64,000 nucleotides of DNA from Roseibium sp. MMSF_3544 (GTDB lineage: Bacteria; Pseudomonadota; Alphaproteobacteria; Rhizobiales; Stappiaceae). A program made the translations under genes and the position numbers. The notes under the pieces were generated by a model. The model saw nothing but the letters and a program-made list of their open reading frames with translations. It had not been told where the DNA came from and did not search any database. The DNA is taken from the NCBI RefSeq assembly GCF_030732845.1, contig NZ_JASHKA010000009.1, positions 124,001 through 188,000 on the forward strand, in the 5' to 3' direction. Of this stretch, positions 58,669-64,000 are shown one piece after another (position 1 is the stretch's first letter; the number at the start of each line of letters is the position of its first letter).

Positions 58669-60381
58669 CTAAAACAGGAAGTAACGCTGCGCCATGGGAA
58701 GGACTTCGGCGGGTTCGCAGGTGAGCAGCTCACCGTCCGCACGCACCTCGTAGGTCTCCGGGTGGACCTCAATGTCTGGCGTTGCATCGTTGTGCACCAT
58801 GGATTTCTTGGAAATGCCACCGCGTACATTCTTGACCGGCAGCACCATGCTGGTGAGGCCTGCCTTGTCCTTCACGCCGGTGTCATAGGCGGCCTGGGAA
58901 ACAAAGGTGACGCGGCTTTCGGTCATTGCCTTGCCGAAGGCTCCGAACATCGGCCTGTAATGCACCGGCTGAGGTGTCGGGATCGAAGCATTCGGATCGC
59001 CCATGGGAGCCGCGGCGATCGTGCCGAGTTTCAAAACCATATCCGGCTTCACACCGAAGAATTTCGGGTCCCAGAGAACCAGATCCGCCAGCTTGCCGAT
59101 TTCGATCGAGCCGACATGCTGGTCGAGCCCGTGAGCGATCGCCGGGTTGATGGTCATCTTGGCCATGTAGCGCTTAACGCGGAAATTGTCGTTTTCGCCG
59201 GCTTCTTCCGGCAGGCGGCCCCGCTGGACCTTCATCTTGTGGGCGGTCTGCAGGGTCCGGATGATGACTTCGCCGACCCGGCCCATGGCCTGACTATCAG
59301 AGGCGATGATCGAAAAAGCCCCGATGTCATGCAGGATGTCTTCGGCGGCTATCGTTTCCTTGCGGATGCGGCTCTCGGCAAAGGCGACATCCTCCGGAAT
59401 GGAACTGTCGAGATGGTGACAGACCATGAGCATGTCGAGATGTTCTTCAAGCGTGTTGACCGTGTAGGGCCTAGTCGGATTGGTCGACGATGGCAGTACG
59501 TTCAACTCGCCGCAGACCTTGATGATGTCGGGGGCATGGCCGCCGCCGGCGCCTTCCGTGTGGAAGGCGTGGATCGTGCGGTCCTTGAAGGATGCCGTGG
59601 TGTTTTCGACGAAGCCGGATTCGTTGAGCGTGTCGGTGTGGATCATCACCTGAACGTCATATTCATCGGCAACCGAAAGACAGGTGTCGATGGCGGCGGG
59701 AGTGGTGCCCCAGTCCTCGTGCAGCTTCAGGGCTGACGCTCCTGCCATCACCTGTTCCTCGAGTGCCGCCGGAAGCGAGGCATTGCCCTTGCCCGCAAAG
59801 GCAAGGTTCATCGGGAAACTGTCGGCGGATTGCAGCATCCGGGTGATATGCCAGGGACCGGGTGTGCAGGTGGTCGCGTTGGTGCCCGTCGCCGGTCCCG
59901 TGCCGCCGCCGAGCATCGTCGTGACACCCGACATGAGCGCTTCGTCGATCTGCTGTGGGCAGATGAAGTGGATGTGAACGTCCAATGCGCCTGCGGTCAG
60001 GATCTTGCCCTCACCGGCAATCGCCTCGGTTCCAGGTCCGACAACAATGTCGACATCGGGCTGTACGTCCGGGTTACCGGCCTTTCCGATGCCGACGATG
60101 CGGCCGTCCCTCAACCCGACATCGGCCTTGACGATGCCCCAGTGGTCAACGATCAGCGCGTTGGTGATGACCGTGTCGACGGCACCTGCCGACCGTGGTG
60201 CCTGGGACTGGCCCATGCCGTCTCGAATAACCTTGCCCCCACCGAATTTCACTTCCTCACCATAGGTGGTGAAGTCCTTTTCGACCTCGATGACGAGATC
60301 CGTATCGGCAAGGCGCAGTCTGTCGCCCGTGGTCGGTCCGAACATGTCCGCATAGGCGGCGCGCGACATTTGATACGGCAT
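58669..60381 (-). CDS. ureC: Urease alpha (catalytic) subunit
   Basis: Nickel enzyme that hydrolyses urea to ammonia and carbamate. All active-site residues are present: His136 and His138 (DVHIHF), carbamylated Lys219 ([13 protein letters not shown]), His248, His274, flap Cys321-His322 and Asp362. Each is shifted by two from the Klebsiella enzyme. Length 570 as usual. It begins three bases after the upstream membrane protein gene. Confidence 0.98.
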   Translation of the reverse strand: MPYQMSRAAYADMFGPTTGDRLRLADTDLVIEVEKDFTTYGEEVKFGGGKVIRDGMGQSQAPRSAGAVDTVITNALIVDHWGIVKADVGLRDGRIVGIGKAGNPDVQPDVDIVVGPGTEAIAGEGKILTAGALDVHIHFICPQQIDEALMSGVTTMLGGGTGPATGTNATTCTPGPWHITRMLQSADSFPMNLAFAGKGNASLPAALEEQVMAGASALKLHEDWGTTPAAIDTCLSVADEYDVQVMIHTDTLNESGFVENTTASFKDRTIHAFHTEGAGGGHAPDIIKVCGELNVLPSSTNPTRPYTVNTLEEHLDMLMVCHHLDSSIPEDVAFAESRIRKETIAAEDILHDIGAFSIIASDSQAMGRVGEVIIRTLQTAHKMKVQRGRLPEEAGENDNFRVKRYMAKMTINPAIAHGLDQHVGSIEIGKLADLVLWDPKFFGVKPDMVLKLGTIAAAPMGDPNASIPTPQPVHYRPMFGAFGKAMTESRVTFVSQAAYDTGVKDKAGLTSMVLPVKNVRGGISKKSMVHNDATPDIEVHPETYEVRADGELLTCEPAEVLPMAQRYFLF

Positions 60382-60384
60382 GTC

Positions 60385-60858
60385 TTACGTCTCCGTTTTT
60401 TTGGTAAGGGAGGTGGAGCAATGAACCAGAAGGACGAATGCCAGGATCGCAGCCCCTCCAAGGTTAAATGCCAGGAACAATAATCCGGGTAAGCCTTCGG
60501 GACCGCGCGAGCTGAAGACGGCAGGCGTGCTTGGAGGCCAACTCGCCCAGACATATGCCATGGCGGCGATAGTCGTGACCGGCAGAAGAAGCATGATGGG
60601 CTTTTTGAGGTTTCGCCAAATCGCAACCGAAGCAACCAACAGCACCGTGAGCGCAGTTATGTGATATCCGCGATATCCGGCCAAGTTGACATTGGTGAGC
60701 GGTACGAAAAGCAAAAAGAGGGAAACAATAACTGACGGGACTGCAATGCGAAGACCATGGGACTTCGAGAACTGCAAAAACAGACCTATACAAAGACCGC
60801 CGACCAGCAGCACCAAGCCGGTTAGAACAAGAATATGTATGGGGGAGAAGACTATCAT
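60385..60858 (-). CDS. Small membrane protein between LprI-like genes and ureC
   Basis: A 157-residue protein with about four or five hydrophobic segments (IHILVLTGLVLLVGGLCIGLF, AVPSVIVSLFLLFVP, ALTVLLVASVAI, LLFLAFNLGGAAILAFVLLV). I do not recognise the family. It is packed into the urease operon with gaps of four and three bases on either side. Membrane position and context would allow a role in urea or nickel passage, but there is no direct sign of one. Confidence 0.7.
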   Translation of the reverse strand: MIVFSPIHILVLTGLVLLVGGLCIGLFLQFSKSHGLRIAVPSVIVSLFLLFVPLTNVNLAGYRGYHITALTVLLVASVAIWRNLKKPIMLLLPVTTIAAMAYVWASWPPSTPAVFSSRGPEGLPGLLFLAFNLGGAAILAFVLLVHCSTSLTKKTET

Positions 60859-60862
60859 TCGA

Positions 60863-61300
60863 TCAGTTGTCGTAGTCTTCGAGCGTTGCTTCCAGATCTT
60901 CCGTGCGATGCATCGTCAGGACGATCATGCAATTCCGATAAAGGGCATTGCCACGCGTTCCGCCCATGAAGGGAAAGCTGTAGGCTTTGCAGTCCTTTTC
61001 GCTGTAGTCCTTCCAGGCTGCTTGCGCGGTTTCGAGTGCCGCTGGACTGCCCTTCAGGTGCTCCGGCAAGGCATCGTCCATCTCGACCACCTTGGCGTGC
61101 AGCTTTTCGTAGGCGGCCTCCATCTTGGAATTGGCGTCCTTGAGCGCCTTTTCTGCACAGTAGGTGCGCTCGTTGTTGTTCAGCGGATAGCCGCAGTCGA
61201 TGTTTTCCAGACTCTGGTTTTGATTTTGATCCTGTGCCTGAGCCGCTGCTGTCATCAGCATCGCACAGGCCGTCAGGACGAACGGAAGCCGGTTTCGCAT
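60863..61300 (-). CDS. LprI-like exported protein (DUF1311), second copy
   Basis: A 145-residue protein with signal peptide [22 protein letters not shown]. The mature domain has the DUF1311 pattern (DCGYPLNNNERTYCAEKALKDA...LNxxY-type helix...AQAAWKDYSEKDC...YRNCM) with four cysteines likely forming two disulfides. Related domains inhibit lysozyme in mycobacterial LprI. Its start shares one base with the stop of the other copy. Confidence 0.85.
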   Translation of the reverse strand: MRNRLPFVLTACAMLMTAAAQAQDQNQNQSLENIDCGYPLNNNERTYCAEKALKDANSKMEAAYEKLHAKVVEMDDALPEHLKGSPAALETAQAAWKDYSEKDCKAYSFPFMGGTRGNALYRNCMIVLTMHRTEDLEATLEDYDN

Positions 61301-61728
61301 CAGTTTCCAAGTCCTTCTGCAAGATCTTTCAGTTCTTTGGTACGCTCACGCGTCAGGTTGGCCCGGCAGATATAGATGAGCTGCGGTTCCATGGTTCCGC
61401 CCCGGGCAAGATACCCGTAGGCGGCGCAGGCCTTGTCGCGGTAGGTGATCCAGGCGCGCTGGGCGTCCCGCAAGGCGTCGGCCGCGCCCTTCAGGCTGTC
61501 GGAGAGGTAGGAATCGACCTCGCGCATCTTGCCCATGGCCGTCTTGTAAACCGCGTTCAGGTCAGCATCTGCCGCGTTCCAGTCCTGCTCGGCGCAATAT
61601 GTCATCTCGATCTGTGTCTGAGGCTCGGTACAGTCGACACTGTTTTGCGCCATTGCCTGAGCGCCCGGGAATCCGAACAAGCCCAACGTCAGGCAAGCAT
61701 TTGCGGACAGGGCGCGAAGGCGGTTCAT
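61300..61728 (-). CDS. LprI-like exported protein (DUF1311), first copy
   Basis: A 142-residue protein with a signal peptide ([27 protein letters not shown]) and the same four-cysteine DUF1311 domain: [53 protein letters not shown]. It overlaps ureB by four bases. The two copies are diverged tandem paralogues. Confidence 0.86.
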   Translation of the reverse strand: MNRLRALSANACLTLGLFGFPGAQAMAQNSVDCTEPQTQIEMTYCAEQDWNAADADLNAVYKTAMGKMREVDSYLSDSLKGAADALRDAQRAWITYRDKACAAYGYLARGGTMEPQLIYICRANLTRERTKELKDLAEGLGN

Positions 61729-62030
61729 AGTTCACCCATGACCTTCTGATTGAAGCCGTAAACGGTCCTACTGCCGCGGTAGGGCACCAGCGTCACAGAG
61801 CGGGTCTGGCCCGGTTCGAAACGAACCGCCGTTCCGGCCGGAATGTCCAGCCGCATGCCCCTGGCCTTTTCGCGATCGAAGGACAATCCTTCATTGGTTT
61901 CGGCAAAGTGGTAGTGGCTGCCGACCTGAATGGGCCGGTCACCGGTATTGGAAACGTCCAGCTCCACGGTTTCAAGACCGGCATTCAGCTCAATGGTGCC
62001 CTCTGCGGGGAAGAGTTCTCCGGGTATCAC
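61725..62030 (-). CDS. ureB: Urease beta subunit
   Basis: Structural subunit of urease. The 101-residue protein has [18 protein letters not shown], the conserved [19 protein letters not shown] and [15 protein letters not shown]. It lies 17 bases after ureA and is coupled to the LprI-like genes. Confidence 0.97.
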   Translation of the reverse strand: MIPGELFPAEGTIELNAGLETVELDVSNTGDRPIQVGSHYHFAETNEGLSFDREKARGMRLDIPAGTAVRFEPGQTRSVTLVPYRGSRTVYGFNQKVMGEL

Positions 62031-62047
62031 GTCATTCTCCCAATGGT

Positions 62048-62350
62048 TCAGCGGATCGGTTCGTGCACTGTGACGAGTTTCGTACCGTCGGGAAACGTCG
62101 CCTCGACCTGAACATCATGGATCATTTCCGCGACGCCTTCCATCACCTGATCGCGTGTCAGCACCGTAGCGCCTGCCGCCATCAGGTCGGCGACGGAGCG
62201 GCCATCGCGCGCGCCCTCCACAACGAAGTCGGTAATGAGCGCGATTGCTTCGGGATGGTTGAGTTTCACGCCGCGTTCAAGACGTCGGCGGGCGACCATC
62301 GCGGCCATTGAGACGAGCAGCTTGTCCTTCTCGCGGGGCGTGAGGTTCAC
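62048..62350 (-). CDS. ureA: Urease gamma subunit
   Basis: Structural subunit, 100 residues, the family's normal length, from a GTG start (62350) that gives [28 protein letters not shown] ribosome site lies eight bases upstream, which decides against the longer frame. [19 protein letters not shown] closes it. It follows ureD by 31 bases. Confidence 0.96.
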   Translation of the reverse strand: MNLTPREKDKLLVSMAAMVARRRLERGVKLNHPEAIALITDFVVEGARDGRSVADLMAAGATVLTRDQVMEGVAEMIHDVQVEATFPDGTKLVTVHEPIR

Positions 62351-62381
62351 AGGAAAGTCCTCCGTTTTCTCCAAAGGGGCA

Positions 62382-63236
62382 TCAGCAATACCAGACGCGC
62401 GGCAAGTCGGCAGCGCGATAGCCGGTCAGAAAGGAAATCAAGGCGTCGCGCAGATCGCGGCTGTCACAGGATACGAAACGGGCAACCAGGACGCCGTTCC
62501 AGGCGCTTGCCGCCGATTGCACGGTATTCGCAGGCTCTGCGTCGAGAAGGGATCGAGCGAACGGCAACCTGTCTTCGGCATCGATGGCGCAATCGGCAAA
62601 GGTTGCAAGCACGTGGCCTCCAGCTGCTGTCGCGGATCCGCCCAGCACCTGGTTCGGATTGCCGTTAAGGCGGATGTCGTCGGCAAAGACCAGCCGGCCT
62701 TTGCGCCGAATGCGCCAGCTGTCCTTGAAAGCCACCGACCGGACTTCTTCACCCATTGCCCGGCGGCCCAGCACGACTGTCTCCAGAAGCATGAGCCGCG
62801 CGTCTGCGGCAAGGTCTGCATCGATCCTGCGCGCAAGACTGGAGCGATCAAACAGGATCGTTTCCTGCGGCAGCCATTCCAGCGTGGCACCGGCACCGAC
62901 CTTCAAACGTCCTGTTATTTTTGCGGAGCCATCATTGCTGCGATAAGCGCGCTCTGCGGTCTGGCTGGTCACAATTGCGTGTGCATTGTCGCCGATCGCC
63001 GCGTCATGGGTGAGTGAATCGCCGCCTGTCAGCCCGCCCGCCGTGTTGATCAGGACGGCCGTCGACGCGCTGTCATAAACCTTGGGAAGGCGAATTTTGG
63101 CAGAGCCCTGCTGATAGAGATCGGCAAGTCTTGTTCGTCCACCGGAAACCTCAAAGCCTACGCGCGAGATGCCCTCGACGCGCTGCAATTTTGCTGCCCG
63201 CAAGTGAAATTGCGATGCTGTGGCAGCATCATACAT
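62382..63236 (-). CDS. ureD: Urease accessory protein UreD
   Basis: Scaffold of the urease activation complex that forms a nickel tunnel. The 284-residue protein has [22 protein letters not shown] and [11 protein letters not shown], the two UreD signatures, then [19 protein letters not shown]. It is the first gene of the operon, with 368 gene-free bases upstream. Confidence 0.93.
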   Translation of the reverse strand: MYDAATASQFHLRAAKLQRVEGISRVGFEVSGGRTRLADLYQQGSAKIRLPKVYDSASTAVLINTAGGLTGGDSLTHDAAIGDNAHAIVTSQTAERAYRSNDGSAKITGRLKVGAGATLEWLPQETILFDRSSLARRIDADLAADARLMLLETVVLGRRAMGEEVRSVAFKDSWRIRRKGRLVFADDIRLNGNPNQVLGGSATAAGGHVLATFADCAIDAEDRLPFARSLLDAEPANTVQSAASAWNGVLVARFVSCDSRDLRDALISFLTGYRAADLPRVWYC

Positions 63237-63604
63237 ATTGCTTCCGCCCCGGTATCATTCGCTTTTTCCAGTCCGCGCTGCCGCTTTGCCGCTCTGCGGC
63301 TCGCCTGTCTACGCGCATCAGTTCTTGTTTCGTCGATCTTAGCAAGAGGCGGGCCAAATCAAATGACCAATCGCTGGCACCTGTCGCGACGGGAAAAGCG
63401 GTTGAGATTTCAGGCGATAAGTCAGATCGTCGCCGGCAACTGCCCAAAAAGAAGGCGGCTGCTGAAATGTTTGGCATAAGTGGAATCCCTGCGGGGGGTT
63501 GCCCTAGGCGAAATGTTCCGGTTTTTTATAGACACAGAAAGCAAGGCAATCAGTCTTTAACCAGTGTGCGTTTTCTTAAGCGGTGTGACCAGCGAGGGAT
63601 ACAC
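63237..63604. other. Divergent intergenic region ureD/dacA
   Basis: 368 bases without a convincing gene; a 91-codon frame on the plus strand lacks protein character. The urease promoter should be here. No specific regulator site (nitrogen, nickel) was recognised. Confidence 0.4.
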
Positions 63605-64000
63605 GTGTTCTCAAGCCCATTTGGCCGCCTGACAATCTTTTCTTTTGCTTTTTTGGTTCTCGTTGCGAGTCTGGCGGCGGGGCCTGCGCGAGCAGATATT
63701 GGCGCGTTCATTCTTGTTGATGCCAAGACCGGCGCGGTGGTCGAGCAAAAGAATGCGACCCGCAAATGGTATCCTGCATCGCTCACCAAGATGATGACCG
63801 CCTATGTGACCTTCAAGGCGATCCGGGAAGGGCGGGCCGCGCTGAATTCGGCCGTGGTGCAATCGAAAAATTCTCTCTCCGAGCCGCCGAGCAAGATGGG
63901 GTTCAAGGTCGGAACGCGATTCACGATCGACACGGCGCTCAAGATTATCCTGATCAAATCGGCGAATGACGTGGCCGTCGCGCTGGGCGAAGCGGTGTCC
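63605..64000 (+). CDS. D-alanyl-D-alanine carboxypeptidase (3' part cut by window edge)
   Basis: Penicillin-binding DD-peptidase that trims peptidoglycan stem peptides. The visible 132 codons start with GTG after GAGGGA, encode a signal peptide ending GPARADIG, then FILVDAKTGAVVEQKN, the serine motif SLTK (WYPASLTKMM) and the second motif SAN (IKSANDVAVALGE). The KTG motif lies beyond the window. Divergent from the urease operon. Confidence 0.92.
   Translation, partial: MFSSPFGRLTIFSFAFLVLVASLAAGPARADIGAFILVDAKTGAVVEQKNATRKWYPASLTKMMTAYVTFKAIREGRAALNSAVVQSKNSLSEPPSKMGFKVGTRFTIDTALKIILIKSANDVAVALGEAVS

Noticed and set aside
63204..63479. A 91-codon plus-strand frame between ureD and the carboxypeptidase gene
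   Set aside because: It overlaps the ureD start, is Arg/Ser-rich without domain features and lacks a ribosome site.

Overview
This window is chromosomal DNA from an alphaproteobacterium. Gene content and order point to the Hyphomicrobiales, probably a Stappiaceae-like marine genus (Labrenzia/Roseibium type); that genus-level guess is an inference. Supporting signs are the irr-fabA-fabB-fabI block, the Caulobacter-like order ppsR-maf-aroE-coaE-dnaQ facing hemE-hemJ-rho-mnmE-mnmG-rsmG-parA-parB, GANTC (CcrM-type) and CtrA-like sites, and the intergenic palindromic repeats. No rRNA, tRNA, CRISPR, prophage or complete insertion sequence was recognised.

Region 1 (1-18 kb): trpA (cut by the left edge), trpB and trpF on the minus strand, with an unusual 1.15 kb gap between trpB and trpA that holds a DUF1127 gene and another small gene. 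A GIY-YIG gene between two copies of a repeat, an NADP-malic enzyme, mutS, a DUF2244 gene, nth, an acetyltransferase, irr, the fabA/fabB/fabI unsaturated fatty acid genes, an SH3-domain exported protein, a D-2-hydroxyacid dehydrogenase and an APH-like kinase follow.

Region 2 (18-37 kb) is the replication-origin and centromere district. Minus-strand ppsR-maf-aroE-coaE-dnaQ and plus-strand hemE-hemJ-rho diverge from a 425-base gap (21.75-22.17 kb) with DnaA-box-like, CtrA-like and clustered GANTC sequences: the probable oriC. From 3.3 to 8.2 kb to its right lie seven parS-like sites, around mnmE, between mnmE and mnmG, and inside rsmG, followed by parA and parB. Six of the seven share one base change that creates a GANTC site inside parS. 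holA, lptE and leuS follow on the minus strand.

Region 3 (37-53 kb): a YggS-family protein, an EF-hand exported protein, a TRAP transporter (DctP, DctQ, DctM) linked to a lyase of the isocitrate lyase/PEP mutase superfamily, the ffh-chorismate mutase-rpsP-rimM-trmD-rplS translation block (interrupted by a VanZ-like gene and a LuxR-type regulator), a candidate small RNA, leuC, an HNH nuclease gene and a TadG-like vWA protein gene preceded by a perfect CtrA motif.

Region 4 (53-64 kb): acetyl-CoA synthetase, a DUF1761 membrane protein, and a tightly packed minus-strand urease operon ureD-A-B-[two LprI-like genes-membrane protein]-C-[glutathione S-transferase]-E-F-G. The start of a D-alanyl-D-alanine carboxypeptidase gene runs off the right edge.
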